Positions 23,191 to 34,850 of a DNA stretch of 64,000 bases are shown piece after piece (positions within the stretch are counted from its first letter, which is position 1; every line of letters begins with the position of its first letter). The translations under genes were made by a program, and so were the position numbers. The stretch lies in contig NC_050096.1 of the NCBI RefSeq assembly GCF_902167145.1, positions 160,393,825 through 160,457,824 of the forward strand, in the 5' to 3' direction. Source of the DNA: Zea mays. Lineage: Eukaryota; Streptophyta; Magnoliopsida; Poales; Poaceae. The notes below the pieces were generated by a model, which saw only the letters and a program-made list of their open reading frames with translations, was not told the origin of the DNA and did no database searches.

Positions 23191-24509
23191 GCATCTTCGT
23201 TCGGGTCATCCAACTGCAGGCGCAAACAGACGGCTGTTTTTTTAATTTGGCCCAGTTTTTTTAATTCCAGTCTTGCAAGTACAGTTACTACTTACTAACC
23301 AATGTCCCATTGCTATACTTCTGTACAGATCAGATATATGCTTGATTAAAAGTGAAAAGATGATAAGATATATGTTATTGTTAACTGACAGTAATTCCAT
23401 ATAAGTAGAGGAAATGGCACCAGACACAAACTATTTTCTTCATATATTTTCTGCATGCTGTCTCTATTTTGTCTTAATTTTTAATGTCCAAATTCATGTC
23501 TCTGTTTTGTCCTCTTCAGAACTTATTCGGTGATCTTTTGACCCATCTTTGCTGATACCGACAAAGTACGCATGCTGCTGTTGTCAAGGTATAGTATGTG
23601 CCCACCTAGATTTGAATTGTTGCCAATTTCATTCATGACAGTGCCAATTTCATTATTTATAATGGATTTGAACTGTTGCCTTTAATGTATATCTCTGGTT
23701 TACTGTTGTCATGACTTCCATTTTCCTGTCATAATCATAATCAGCACTATAACAATATAGACTTAGTTCTTATCTCAAAGAATGATAACAGTAGTTAGAT
23801 ATAAAACAAAATGAAGGGAAACATCCACCTGACTTTATTACACAATACGAAATTATCTGTTTGGTGCACAGAATATTGAAGAAACTTAACAAAGTTCACC
23901 GTCGTCATTTTAGTATCAGACTGAGTATGCATGCAGAGGCTAGATGCGAATCCTTTACATGAAATATTTTGTGGTTTACTTTCATCTACAGTATCACCGA
24001 ACTTTTTGCAATTTAATACTTTTATTAAACTTTCAGTTTGTTTTTTTTTCTGTTGGGAGTTTATAGACCTATTGATATAGTAATTGACAAATTATCAAAA
24101 TATGTTGTAGGGAAGAGGTGCTGGAAGCAAGGATCAGAGTGCTTGAAGTGTGTGAAAAATGATTACTCGCATGCATGCTAGCCGTTGGCGTAACACCCAG
24201 CTGATGGAGAGATTTTAGTTTGCTAGATGAATCTTTAGACTTTGCATGTAATAGAACTGAAAGATCACTTCAGAATTTAGAAAACATGTATGCTATTATT
24301 TTTATATGTTCATCACACAAATTGTGTTCCAAAACAATATATGTTGGAATTCAAAGTCAAAGATTGATCTCTTTCTTTTAGTAATCAAATTTCATATATT
24401 CTGAGCTACATATTATTCAAGTTGTCCTGCAATGTGCATCATAATCAGTTTATTATTTGTTTCATTAGCATATATTTGTATACATGATTTTTTTTAAACT
24501 GCACATAGG
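23191..24509. other. CACTA-2 right interior, AT-rich, no clear gene
   Basis: No protein domain is visible on either strand. An acceptor-like TTGTAG near 24108, followed by GGAAGAGGTGCTGG, could belong to the last exon of the TNPA-like gene. Otherwise I see only A/T-rich intron-like sequence. Confidence 0.4.
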
Positions 24510-24808
24510 GAATAACATCAGACAATCTGTCGGTATATAGATTTTTAGCGACACACAAGCCGTTGGCACAAGAATATGTCGGCAAAAATTTGTCCGACGG
24601 CAAAGATATGTCTGTCGGCAATAACATAAACATTGCCGACACATAGTCTGTTGGTAGATCTATGTCTGCCGGTAAAGGTTATTGCCGACAGGACTTTTGC
24701 CGACACACATTATCTGTCGGCAAAGCTCTTTACCGACAGACTGTGCGTCGCTATTTAGGTGTTTTACCATCAGACAATCCGTTGGCAATATTGTGTCATG
24801 GTGTAGTG
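24510..24808. repeat. CACTA-2 right subterminal array and terminal repeat
   Basis: About a dozen CTGTCGGCAA / TTGCCGACA motifs in both orientations end with TTGTGTCATGGTGTAGTG, the inverted partner of the left end. Confidence 0.88.
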
Positions 24809-24812
24809 CAAG

Positions 24813-25256
24813 ACGGTGACCACCAGCCCCTGGGTGGGGAGAAGCAAGCCGGGCTGCGATCTTGTTCCCACCCTCAGCTTCAAGGATGTTCATCATCCTC
24901 GCTGGGGTGGAGGCCGGGTTGAGCCGGAGCTCTACCTCCCGCGCGGGTTCGTGGGTCACCCTCTCCTGTGGCGTTCGAGGGAGAGGGCGCTCACTGGCCC
25001 TGCGGGCGGGTCGGACTTCGACAACGCGGGGCTGGTCGACGGCGGGCGTCATCAGCCCCAGCGTGTCGAGCTCGTCGGCTTGGCTCCCGGTGCCCCCTCC
25101 TGCCAGAAGGCGGCTGCCGCGCCGTGTGCACGGGAGGACCGCCCAAGATGTCGCGCGCTGCTAGGGCGGCGTTCGTGTTCTGGGGCGGTCCTGCCTTTGC
25201 ACCGGTATGGCGCCTCCGCGCGGAGGTCGGTGCCCCACTCGTCCGGGAGGATCTGA
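24813..25256 (+). pseudogene. Gypsy-1 antisense accessory ORF, 3' part
   Basis: Continuation of the antisense ORF begun at 12015, after removal of CACTA-2. The frame TVTTSPWVGRSKPG ... SFKDVHHPRWGGG runs to a TGA at 25254. The SFKDVHHP phrase echoes GFKDFHQP of the 5' part, suggesting an internal repeat of the original protein. It joins the 5' part only if the frame shifts within the C homopolymer. The function is unknown. Confidence 0.35.
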
Positions 25257-26930
25257 GTGGGGATCTGCCGGAGGGCTGACGGCCCCTGTCGTCGGTGTCG
25301 AGGTGGAGGCGGCTCGAGAAGTCCCCGTTGCCGACGGGATCACCGCCACCATCCGCTCTTCGGGCCTCCGGCTCTTTGTACTTGTCCTCGCCCCTCGAGC
25401 ATCGGCGTGGGCGAGGGCAAGATTGCAGCAGCACCCGCCCTGAGGCCTACGCTGCTGCAGTCCGGCCACCTGGAGCGGGGGCCGTTGTTGCTGCTGTCAG
25501 AGCGGGCGGCGGTGAGCCGCCCGTCAGTCTTCTGTTGCTCCGCAGGCCCCCCCCCTATCGAGTGGGGTTGTTCGTACCTGCGGAGGTGGAACCGGAGTTC
25601 CGTTTGTAATGGCACTTTGAATGCTAGTGTTTTTGTTCATTGTGGCTGTCGAGGCCTGAACATGTATGTAATTTTGGCACGGAGCCGTGTTTTTTCCTCA
25701 TTTTCGAGCACTAAGACTCGCCTGTTGGTTGTCTGAACCGCTTCACCAAGCGTGAGTCGCCCCGTGTAAAGGTGACGAGTGAGGTATCCGTATCCCGGAG
25801 GTGCAGGAATCCCTCGGCTCAGTCGGCCTTGTTGTCCGAGGCTTCTCTAGCTTAGTTAAAGGGACCTCTTGGCTGCTCTTTGATGAGCCGAGGCCAGGGG
25901 TAGCGATATCAGCGTGAACAGGGGCAGAGTTGGCTCGAAAAGGAAACCTGGTTGGCCGGAGCCCAGCCGGGTCGTCCGTTAGCGGGACCGATGCCGGACT
26001 TGACCAGCCGAGGCCTCGGGTCGGGCTGACGTCCTTGGAGGACGGTTGGCCGAGGCCCCGGGGTGACCGGCCGAGCCGCCTGCTCGGGCCGAATTCCCGG
26101 AGAAGACCCTATCAGCGATTGCCCGGGCGTGGTGATGACGTCGTCCTTTAGAGTGGAGATCCTCGGACCGCGTCGCCGTCCGAGGCCAGGTCGGACCTCG
26201 CCGAAGGTGTCGTCGATGCCGAGGGTGCTGCTGCCCCCTTCCAGCGTCAAGACCCGAGCCTGCAGGATCGGATTGTCTTGTAGCGTGTGTCTCCTGCGGC
26301 CGCCGAGGCCAAAACACACCCTCGCTGTGTTGTAAAGCTACGTCTCTTTTCCTCTTGTTTCGAGTATCTGGACTTTTTTGTCGGTAACAGGGATGTTTGT
26401 GCGAGCGAGAGTTGCTTCTCGCGGAAGGTGATGAGTGAGGTATCCGTATCCCGGAGGCGTAGGAGTCCCTCGGCTCCGTCGGCCTTGCCGCTTACGCGCA
26501 CTCTTACCCGTCCATGGGGCTCTATCACCGACTCGGTCGAGAAGGCTCGAAGGATCGCTTCGGCAGAAGAACTTCCGAACGTGAAGACTTGTTCGGTCCG
26601 CGGAATTACTTATCCGAACGTGAGTTACTTATCGCAGAAGGTGATGAGTGAGGTATCCGTATCCCGGAGGCGTAGGAGTCCCTCGGCTCGGTCAGCCTTG
26701 GCTGCTTACGTGTACTCCGTTGTTTTCAGGATCCACTTTTCGAAGTAGTCAAAAAGCACGAAAGTCATTCTGGCAGAAAAGATCTTTCTTCGAGGAAAAT
26801 TTCGACGCAGAGGGGGTTCCCCCCCTTTTAGCCCCCGAGGGAGGGTCGGGCTTTGCCGAGGCGAGGCCGACCCTTCCTTGATGACTAAACTTTGTGTGGG
26901 TGCGAGGTATATGAACAACTTGAAAACATC
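25257..26930. other. Gypsy-1 3' noncoding region, part 2
   Basis: GC-rich sequence between pol and the antisense ORF. It contains three dispersed copies of a roughly 60-bp unit, GTGAGGTATCCGTATCCCGG and following, at about 25771, 26427 and 26640. No domain is recognisable in any frame. Confidence 0.55.
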
Positions 26931-29900
26931 TTAAGGGTAGAAGCGACGTAGCTATTGGATGTTCCAAGCGTTGCCGTAGACCTCGCCTTGACTGTTGGCC
27001 AGCTTGTACGTTTCGGGCTTCAGAACCTTGGCGATGACGAACGGTCCTTCCCAGGGGGGCGTGAGCTTGTGCCTCCCTCGGGCGTCTTGTCGCAGCCGAA
27101 GCACTAGGTCGCCCACCTGGAGGTCTCGGGACCGGACCCCTCGGGCGTGGTAGCGTCGCAGGGACTGCTGGTACCGCGCCGAGTGTAGTAAGGCCTTGTC
27201 CCGAGCCTCCTCCAGCTGGTCCAGCGAGTCTTCTCAGCTAGCTTGGTTGCTTTGATCGCTGTAGGCCCTCGTCCTCGGGGAGCCGTATTCCAGGTCTGTG
27301 GGCAAGACGGCCTCGGCCCCGTAGACTAGGAAGAACGGCGTGAAGCCCGTGGCTCGGCTCGGCGTTGTCCTCAGGCTCCAGACCACCGAGGGGAGTTCCT
27401 TCATCCATCTCTTGCCGAACTTGTTGAGGTCGTTGTAGATCCGAGGCTTGAGCCCTTGTAGAATCATGCCGTTGGCACGCTCTACTTGCCCATTTGACAT
27501 GGGATGAGCCACGGCGGCCCAATCCACCCGGATGTGGTGATCCTCACAGAAGTCCAAGAACTTTCTGCCGGTGAACTGGGTGCCATTGTCGATGATGATG
27601 GAGTTCGGGACCCCGAAGCGATGGATGATGTTGGTGAAGAACGCCACCGCCTGCTCGGACCTGATGCTATTCAGAGATCAGACCTCGATCCACTTGGAGA
27701 ATTTGTCGATGGCGACCAGCAGGTGCGTGTAGCCCCCGGGTGCCTTCTGCAAGGGGCCGACGAGGTCCAGACCCCACACAGCGAAGGGCCAGGTGATGGG
27801 TATCGTCTGTAGAGCCTGAGCGGGCAGGTGGGTCTGCCTCGCATAGAATTGACACCCTTCGCAGGTGCGGACAATTCTAGTGGCATCGGCCACCGCCGTC
27901 GGCCAGTAGAAGCCCTGTCGGAAAGCATTCCCGACAAGGGCTCGAGGCGCTGCGTGATGGTCGCAAGCCCCCGAGTGTATCTCTCACAGGAGTTCCTGAC
28001 CTTCGGCGATGGAGATGCATCGCTGGAGGATGCCAGAGGGGCTGCGGTGGTAGAGCTCCTTCTCATCGCCCAGCAAGACGAACGACTTGGCGCGCCGCGC
28101 CACCCGCTGAGCCTCGGCTCGGTCGAGGGGTAGCTCTCCTTGGTGGAGATATTGCAGGTACGGGGTCTGCCAGTTTCGATCAGGCGTGGCCCCGCTTCGC
28201 TCCTCCTCGACGCGCAGTGCCTCACCCTCGGGGGCCGAGGGTACCTCGGGCTGGACCGAGGGCGCCTCGGGCCGAGCTGAGGGTGCCTCGGGCTGTGCCG
28301 AGGATACCTCGGGCTGGGCCGAGGGTACCTCGGACTGGGTCGAGGGCGCCTCAGGCTCGGCCGTGTCGTCGATCTTGACAGAGGGTTGGTGCAGATCCCG
28401 GGAGAAGACGTCCGGGGGAACCGTTGTTCGCCCCGAGGGTATTTTAGCCAGCTCGTCCGCAGTCTCGTTGTAGCGCCGAGCGATGTGGTTAAGCTCGAGC
28501 CCGTAGAACTTGTCTTCCAAGCGCCGAACCTCATCGCAGTAGGCCTCCATCTTCTGGTCACGGCAGTGGGAGTTCTTCATGACTTGGTCGATGACGAGCT
28601 GCGAGTCACCGCGGGCGTCGAGGCGCCGGACCCCTATCTCGATGGCGATCCGCAACCCGTTGACCAGAGCCTCATACTCAGCCACATTGTTGGACGTCGG
28701 GAAATGGAGGCGTAGCACATAGCGTATGTGTTTCCCGAGGGGCGAGATGAAGAGTAGGCCTGCGCCGGCTCCCGTCTTCATCAATGACCCGTCGAAAAAC
28801 ATGGTCCAGAGCTCCGGTTGGATCGGAGCCGTCGGTAGCTGGGTGTCGACCCATTCGGCTACGAAGTCCGCCAAGACCTGGGACTTGATGGCCTTCCGAG
28901 GGGCGAACGAGATTGTCTCGCCCATGATTTCCACCGCCCACTTTGCAATCCTACCCGAGTCCTCTCGGCATTGGATGATCTCCCCCAGGGGGAAGGATGA
29001 CACCACAGTTACCGGATGAGACTCGAAGTAGTGTCGCAACTTCCACCACGTCAGGATCACTGCATACAGCAGCTTCTGAACTTGTGGGTAGCAGATCTTG
29101 GTTTCGGACAGTACCTCGTTGACAAAGTAAACTGGCCCCTGAACGGGCAATGCATGCCCCTCTTCTTGCCTCTCGACCACAATCGCGGCGCTAACCACCT
29201 GAGTGGTCGCGGCGACGTAGACCAAGAGGGCTTCTCCGGCAGCTGGAGGCACCAAGATAGGCGCCTTTGTGAGGAGCGCCTTCAAGTTCCCGAGAGCTTC
29301 CTCGGCCTCAGGGGTCCAAGTGAAGCACTCGGCCTTCCTTAAGAGGCGGTACAGAGGTAGACCTCTTTCGCCGAGGCGTGAGATGAAGCGGCTCAGAGCC
29401 GCGAGGCATCCCATAACCCTCTGTACGCCTTTCAAGTCCTTGATGGGCCCCATGCTGGTGATGGCTGCGATCTTCTCCGGGTTGGCTTCGATGCCCCGCT
29501 CAGAGACGATGAACCCCAAGAGCATGCCTCGGGGCACCCCGAAGACACACTTCTCGGGATTGAGCTTGACGCCTTTCGCCTTGAGACATCGGAATGTCAC
29601 TCCAAGGTCGGAAAGGAGGTCGGAAGCTTTCCTTGTCTTGACTACGATGTCATCGATGTAGGCCTCGACCGTGCGGCCAATGTGTTCGCCGAACACATGG
29701 TTCATGCACCGCTGGTACGTCGCGCCCGCATTCCTCAAGTCGAACGGCATGGTGACATAGCAGTACATGCCGAAGGGTGTGATGAAAGAAGTCGCGAGCT
29801 GGTCGGACTCTTTCATCCTGATTCGATGATACCCTGAGTAGGCATCGAGGAAAGACAGGGTTTCGCACCCAGCAGTGGAATCCACGATTTGATCGATGCG

Positions 29901-30242
29901 AGGCAGAGGGTAGGGAACTTTCGGACATGCTTTGTTGAGACCTGTGTAGTCTACACACATCCGCCATTTCCCCCCTTTCTTTCTCACAAGCACAGGGTTG
30001 GCAAGCCATTCGGGATGGAATACCTCTTTGATGAACCCTGCCGCCATTAGCTTGTGGATCTCCTCGCCTATCGCTCTACGCTTCTCCTCGTCGAATCGGC
30101 GCAGAGGCTGCTTGACGAGTCGGGCTCTGGCTCGAATATCCAGCGAGTGCTCGGCGACATCCCTCGGTATGCCAGGCATGTCCGAGGGACTCCACGCGAT
30201 GATGTCGGCGTTCGCGCAGAGAAAGTCGACGAGCACTGCTTC
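26931..30242 (-). pseudogene. Gypsy-1 pol (RT, RNase H, archaeal-type RNase H, integrase)
   Basis: The long open part 30236-27984 has reverse transcriptase (FIKEVFHPEWLANPVLVRKK, CVDYTGLNKACPK, and YIDDIVVKT as the catalytic YxDD box), RNase H, and the additional RNase H (MFFDGSLMKTGAGAG ... NVAEYEALVNG) that defines Tat elements. Integrase follows, with its D-D-E residues in GLDLVG (~27770), IIDNGTQF (~27594) and QVERANG (~27486). The frame is interrupted by TGA at 27984, 27678 and 27234 and TAG at 26952. At each of these the conserved residue is arginine or glutamine, so all four look like C-to-T changes. An amber at 30243 separates it from gag-pro. Otherwise it is remarkably intact. Confidence 0.9.
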
Positions 30243-33143
30243 CTATTTGGGATCGAGCCCGGAGCCGATCCGGATCTGCTTGGAGGCGTCGCCACTGGGG
30301 TCGAGGGGGACGGCCTTAACCGTCTCCACTGGCTCGAAGTTGCCGGCATGACGTTTCACGTCTGGCACCTCCTTAGAGAGGCTTTCTAGGTCGGCGATGA
30401 GGGCCTCGGACTCGGCGAGGGCCTCGGCGTACTCCACGCACTCCACGTCGCATTCGAACGCGTGTTTGTACGTGGGGCCGACGGTGAAGACCCCGTTGGG
30501 GCCCGGCATCTTGAGCTTCAGGTAGGTGTAGTTGGGGACGACCATGAACTTTGCGTAGCATGGTCTTCCCAGTACCGCGTGGTAGGTTCCTCGGAACCCG
30601 ACCACCTCGAACGTCAGGGTCTCCCTTCGGAAGTTGGAGGGCGTTCCGAAGCAGATGGGAAGGTCGAGTTGTCCGAGGGGCTGGACACGCTTCCCGGGAA
30701 TGATCCCATGGAAGGGCGCAGCGCCGGCTCGGACGGAGGACAGATCGACACGCAGGAGCCCGAGGGTCTCGGCGTAGATGATGTTGAGGCTGCTGCCTCC
30801 GTCCATAAGGACCTTGGTGAGCCTGACGTCGCCGATGACGGGGTCGACGACGAGCGGGTATTTCCCCGGGCTCGGCACGTGGTCGGGGTGGTCGGCTTGG
30901 TCGAAGGTGATGGGCTTGTCAGACCAGTCTAGGTAGACTGGCGCCGCCACCTTCACCGAGCAGAACTCCCGACGCTCTTGCTTGCGGTGCTGAGCCGAGG
31001 CGTTCGCCGCTTGCCCACCGTAGATCATGAAGCAATCGCGGACCTCAGGGAACTCTCCTGCTTGGTGATCTTCCTTCTTGTCGTCGTCGCGGGCCCTGCC
31101 ACCCTCCGCGGGTGGCCCGGCCCTGTGGAAGTGGCGCCGAAGCATGACGCACTCCTCAAGGGTGTGCTTGACGGGCCCCTGGTGATAGGGGCACGACTCC
31201 TTGAGCATCTTGTCGAAGAGGTTGGCACCTCTGGGGGGTTTCCGAGGGTTCTTGTACTCGGCGACGACGACAAGGTCCGCATCGGCGGCGTCGCGTTTCG
31301 CTTGCGACTTCTTCTTGCCTTTCTTCTTGGCGCCGCGCTGAGTCGACGCCTCGGGAGCATCTTCCGATGGGCGGCCCTGGGGCTGCTTGTCCTTTCGGAA
31401 GATAGCCTCGACCGCCTCCTGGCCGGAGGCGAACTTGGTGGCGATGTCCATCAGCTCGCTCGCCCTGGTGGGGGTCTTGCGACCCATCTTGCTCACCAGG
31501 TCGCGGAAGGTGGTGCCGGCGAGGAACGCGCCGATGACATCCGAGTCAGTGATGTTGGGCAGCTCGGTGCGCTGCTTCGAGAATCGCCGGATGTAGTCCC
31601 GGAGAGACTCTCCTGGCTGCTGCCGGCAGCTTCGGAGGTCCCAGGAATTCCCGGGGCGCACGTACGTGCCCGGGAAATTGCCGGCGAAAGCTTGGACTAG
31701 GTCGTCCCAGTTGGAGATCTGCCCCGGAGGCAGGTGCTCCAACCAGGCGCGAGCGGTGTCGGAGAGGAACAGGGGGAGGTTGCGGATGACGAGGTTGTCA
31801 TCGTCCGTTCCACCTAGTTGGCAGGCCAGACGGTAGTCCGCGAGCCACAGTTCCGGTCTCGTCTCCCCCGAGTACTTTGTGATAGTAGTCGGGGGTCGGA
31901 ACCGGGTCGGGAACGGTGCCCGTCGGATGTCCCGGCTGAAGGCCTGTGGACCGGGTGGTTCGGGCGAGGGACTCCGATCCTCCCCGCTATCGTGGCGTCC
32001 CCCACGCCTGGGGTGGTAGCCTCGGCGCACCCTCTCGTCGAGGTGGGCCCGACGGTCGCGGTGATGGTGCTCGTTGCCGAGGCGGCCCGGGGCCGCAGGC
32101 GCGGTATTGCGCGTGCGCCCGGTGTAGACCGAGGCTTCCCGCATGAATCGGGAAGTCGCGGCATGAGGTTCCGAGGGGTACCCCTGCCTTCGGGAGGCAG
32201 AGCTCTCGGCCCGTCGGACCACGGCGCCTTCCAGGAGATTCTTGAGCTCCCCCTGGATTCGCCGGCCCTCGGTGGTTGATGGCTCCGGCATCGCGCGGAG
32301 AAGCATCGCTGCTGCAGCCAGGTTCTGGCCGACCCCACTAGATGAGGGTGGTGGCCTGACCCTGACGTCGTCGGTGACGCGGTGCTGGAAGCCCTGGGGC
32401 AGATGACGTATTTCTCCGGCCGGGGGTTGGCCCGCCCATGCCTGCCCGACGTCCCGGCGGATCGGCTCAAGCGCTCCTGTTCCCTTGTCGAGCCTGGCCT
32501 GCACCCCGCGGATTTGCTCGAGTTGTGGGTCATGGCCCCCCGCCTGAACGGGGACCACAGCTAGCTCCCGCGGGATGTCAACGCGGGGCACCGGCCTAGG
32601 GAGATCGCCGTCCTCCGGCATGCCGAGATGATTGCCTTCGGAGGGACCCCCTAGATCGACGTGGAAACATTCGCGGCTTGGGCCGCAGTCCTCGTCGCCG
32701 AGGCTGCGGCTACCGTCGGAACAGTCGAAGAGGTAGTAGTCACATGCGGTCATGAAGTCCCGCATGGAACTGGGGTTGCCAAGTCCAGAGAAATCCCAAC
32801 AGATGCTGGGCTCGTCATCTTCCTCGGACCCAGAGGGCCCGTAGGTCGAGACGTCCGTCAGCCGGTCCCAAGGCGACCGCATGCTAAACCCCAGAGGGTT
32901 TGGACTCGCCTCTACGAGAGCGCCCGCCAAAGCGAGGTCGCTAGGCGGGTTGAGGCTGAATCCAAATGACGTGGGATGGGAATCGGTTGGTACCTCTTGA
33001 TCGACGAGCAGCGATAAAGTCACGTCGGGGACTGACTGCACCGTCGTCTCAGGTACGAGGGTGACGTCCAGCAAGCTTTTCGCGAGTGCGCTGGCATCAT
33101 CCGCTTGCTCGGGATTCGCGTGTCGTGGGGAGTCGGCGCTCAT
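30243..33143 (-). CDS. Gypsy-1 gag-protease, open reading frame
   Basis: The 966-codon frame encodes the capsid polyprotein and aspartic protease. The gag domain is seen as LACQLGGTDDDNLVIRNLPL and PGQISNWDDLVQAFAGNF, a short cysteine-histidine segment as CPYHQGPVKHTLEEC, and the protease active site as VLMDGGSSLNIIYAE. The frame ends DPK-TAG. The same reading frame is open upstream of this first ATG (GTPTGGAPGIDFALETKM), and a second open frame at 33490-33140 (MGSLQQPLQPG...) probably encodes the true gag N-terminus, joined by a frameshift. The start is therefore uncertain. Confidence 0.85.
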   Translation of the reverse strand: MSADSPRHANPEQADDASALAKSLLDVTLVPETTVQSVPDVTLSLLVDQEVPTDSHPTSFGFSLNPPSDLALAGALVEASPNPLGFSMRSPWDRLTDVSTYGPSGSEEDDEPSICWDFSGLGNPSSMRDFMTACDYYLFDCSDGSRSLGDEDCGPSRECFHVDLGGPSEGNHLGMPEDGDLPRPVPRVDIPRELAVVPVQAGGHDPQLEQIRGVQARLDKGTGALEPIRRDVGQAWAGQPPAGEIRHLPQGFQHRVTDDVRVRPPPSSSGVGQNLAAAAMLLRAMPEPSTTEGRRIQGELKNLLEGAVVRRAESSASRRQGYPSEPHAATSRFMREASVYTGRTRNTAPAAPGRLGNEHHHRDRRAHLDERVRRGYHPRRGGRHDSGEDRSPSPEPPGPQAFSRDIRRAPFPTRFRPPTTITKYSGETRPELWLADYRLACQLGGTDDDNLVIRNLPLFLSDTARAWLEHLPPGQISNWDDLVQAFAGNFPGTYVRPGNSWDLRSCRQQPGESLRDYIRRFSKQRTELPNITDSDVIGAFLAGTTFRDLVSKMGRKTPTRASELMDIATKFASGQEAVEAIFRKDKQPQGRPSEDAPEASTQRGAKKKGKKKSQAKRDAADADLVVVAEYKNPRKPPRGANLFDKMLKESCPYHQGPVKHTLEECVMLRRHFHRAGPPAEGGRARDDDKKEDHQAGEFPEVRDCFMIYGGQAANASAQHRKQERREFCSVKVAAPVYLDWSDKPITFDQADHPDHVPSPGKYPLVVDPVIGDVRLTKVLMDGGSSLNIIYAETLGLLRVDLSSVRAGAAPFHGIIPGKRVQPLGQLDLPICFGTPSNFRRETLTFEVVGFRGTYHAVLGRPCYAKFMVVPNYTYLKLKMPGPNGVFTVGPTYKHAFECDVECVEYAEALAESEALIADLESLSKEVPDVKRHAGNFEPVETVKAVPLDPSGDASKQIRIGSGLDPK

Positions 33144-33490
33144 CTTCGTCTCAAGCGCGAAGTCGATACCCGGTGCGCCCCCCGTTGGGGTGCCGGCACT
33201 ATCGACTTGCTCGACAGCCGACGAGGCGCTGCCTCCTGCTTGGCCTTGGTCACCCTGCCTTCCCCTCCGTCGGCGGGGAAAGGGCAGGATGAGCTCGAAG
33301 GTTGTTCTTCCACCACGCGGGGAAGACGTCGTCGATTCCGCCGCCGGCGGGTGGGCTGTCGGCCGCCATTGTCGTTGTCGCGCGGCGGTGGAAGGAGTAT
33401 CATGTCGTAGCTGCCGTCGAGGGATATGAACTCAAGACTCCCGAAACGGAGCACCGTCCCGGGTTGGAGAGGTTGCTGGAGACTGCCCAT
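33140..33490 (-). pseudogene. probable gag N-terminus of Gypsy-1, out of frame
   Basis: A 116-codon frame starting MGSLQQPLQPGTVLRFGSLE, about 60 bp inside the right LTR, is rich in arginine and serine. It is in the expected position for the beginning of gag but in a different frame from the main ORF, so a small indel near 33240-33300 is likely. Confidence 0.5.
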
Positions 33491-33531
33491 CTGGAGCTTG
33501 ACGGGAAGCTGTTCGTCAACACGCAGCAGGC

Positions 33532-33549
33532 CCCTACCTGGCGCGCCAA
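33532..33549 (-). other. Gypsy-1 primer-binding site
   Basis: On the minus strand TGGCGCGCCAGGTAGGGG begins two bases inside the right LTR. The same TGGCGCGCCAGGTA occurs in the Grande-like element at 37813. Its complement should be the 3' end of a host tRNA that I cannot name with certainty. Confidence 0.75.
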
Positions 33550-33851
33550 CTGTCGGCGTTTCGAGACCGGGGGGGTCCCTGGACCGACGAGTGAATGTCG
33601 CCGCGTGCCCCAGCCCAGATGGGTCGAGCGCGAGGGCGAGCGCGAAGGGGGGAGAGCGAGGCGGCCGGAGACCGGCGTGAGAGAGGTGGGAATCCTGCGG
33701 CCTTCGTGTTCGTCCCGCGCCCTGGTCGGGTGCGCTTGCAGTAGGGGGTTACAAGCGTCCACGCGGGAGAGGGAGCGAGTGGCTCCAGGCGAGCGCCTGT
33801 CTCGTCCTCGTCCCCGCGCGGCCAACCCTCTCTAAGAGGGCCCTGGTCCTT

Positions 33852-33860
33852 CCTTTTATA
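33852..33860 (-). promoter_or_regulatory. TATA box of Gypsy-1
   Basis: TATAAAAGG on the minus strand, about 300 bp before the inner end of the 5' LTR, is in a suitable place to start the genomic RNA. Confidence 0.6.
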
Positions 33861-34304
33861 GGCGTAAGGAGAGGACCCAGGTGTACAATGGGGGGTGTAG
33901 CATAGTGCTACGTGTCTAGCGGAGGAGAGCTAGCGCCCTAAGTACATGTCGTTGTGGCAGCCAGAGAGATTTTGGCACCCAGCTGGTGTGATGTCGTGGC
34001 CGTCGGAGGAGCGATGGAGCCTGGCGGAGGGACAGCTGTCGGAGCGGTCGAGTCCTTGCTGACGTCCTCTTGCTTCCGTAAGGGGGCTGAGAGCCGTCGT
34101 TGTCACAGAGTACGCGGGGCGCCATCATTGCCTATCTGGCGGAGCTAGCCAGATGGGACGCCGGTCTTGTTCCCTGCGGCCCGAGTCAGCTCGGGGTAGG
34201 GTGATGATGGCGCCTCCTGTTGACGTGGCTGGTCTGCGCCCTAGGTTGGGTGATGTGGAAGCTCCTCCGAAGCCGAGGTCGAGTCTGTCTTCCGCGGTCG
34301 AGGT

Positions 34305-34850
34305 CGAGTCTGAGCCCCTGGGTCGGGCGAGGCGGAGTTCGTCGTCTTCTGGGGCCAAGCCCAAGTCCGAGCCCTGGGTCGGGCGGAGCGGAGTTCGCCA
34401 TCTTCCGGGACTTAGCCCGAGTCCGAGCCCTGGGTCGGGCGGAGCGGAGTTCGCCGTCTTCCGGGACTTAGCCCGAGTCCGAGCCCTGGGTCGGGCGGAG
34501 CGGAGTTCGCCGTCTTCCGGGACTTAGCCCGAGTCCGAGCCCTAGGTCGGGCGGAGCGGAGTTCGCCGTCTTCCGGGACTTAGCCCGAGTCCGAGCCCTG
34601 GGTCGGGCGGAGCGGAGTTCGCCGTCTTCCGGGACTTAGCCCGAGTCCGAGCCCTGGGTCAGGCGGAGCGGAGTTCGCCGTCTTCCGGGGCTGAGCCCGA
34701 GTCCGAGCCCTGGGTCGGGCGGAGCGGAGTTCGCCGTCTTCCGGGACTTAGCCCGAGTCCGAGCCTTGGGTCGGGCGGAGCGGAGTTCGCCGTCTTCCGG
34801 GACTTAGCCCGAGTCCGAGCCCTGGGTCGAGCGGAGCGGAGCATCCTATG
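34305..34850. repeat. 56-bp tandem repeats in the right LTR
   Basis: About 9.7 copies of the same 56-bp unit as in the left LTR, with a few single-base variants (for example CCATCTTCC near 34400). Confidence 0.85.

Larger units (their letters stand above)
12223..24808 (+). mobile_element. CACTA-2, a coding-competent-looking CACTA transposon inside Gypsy-1
   Basis: The element is 12,586 bp. Its left end CACTATACCATGTCACAA and right end TTGTGTCATGGTGTAGTG are imperfect inverted repeats, flanked by a perfect CAA duplication. Subterminal arrays use a CTGTCGGCAA-type motif. In order it carries a complete-looking TNPD gene (13918-17695), an overlapping TNPA-like gene (from 17688), a Tourist-like MITE, an antisense CYP97C fragment, scrambled Copia pieces and an AT-rich tail. 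It sits in the 3' noncoding part of Gypsy-1, so it is younger than that retrotransposon. Confidence 0.95.
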
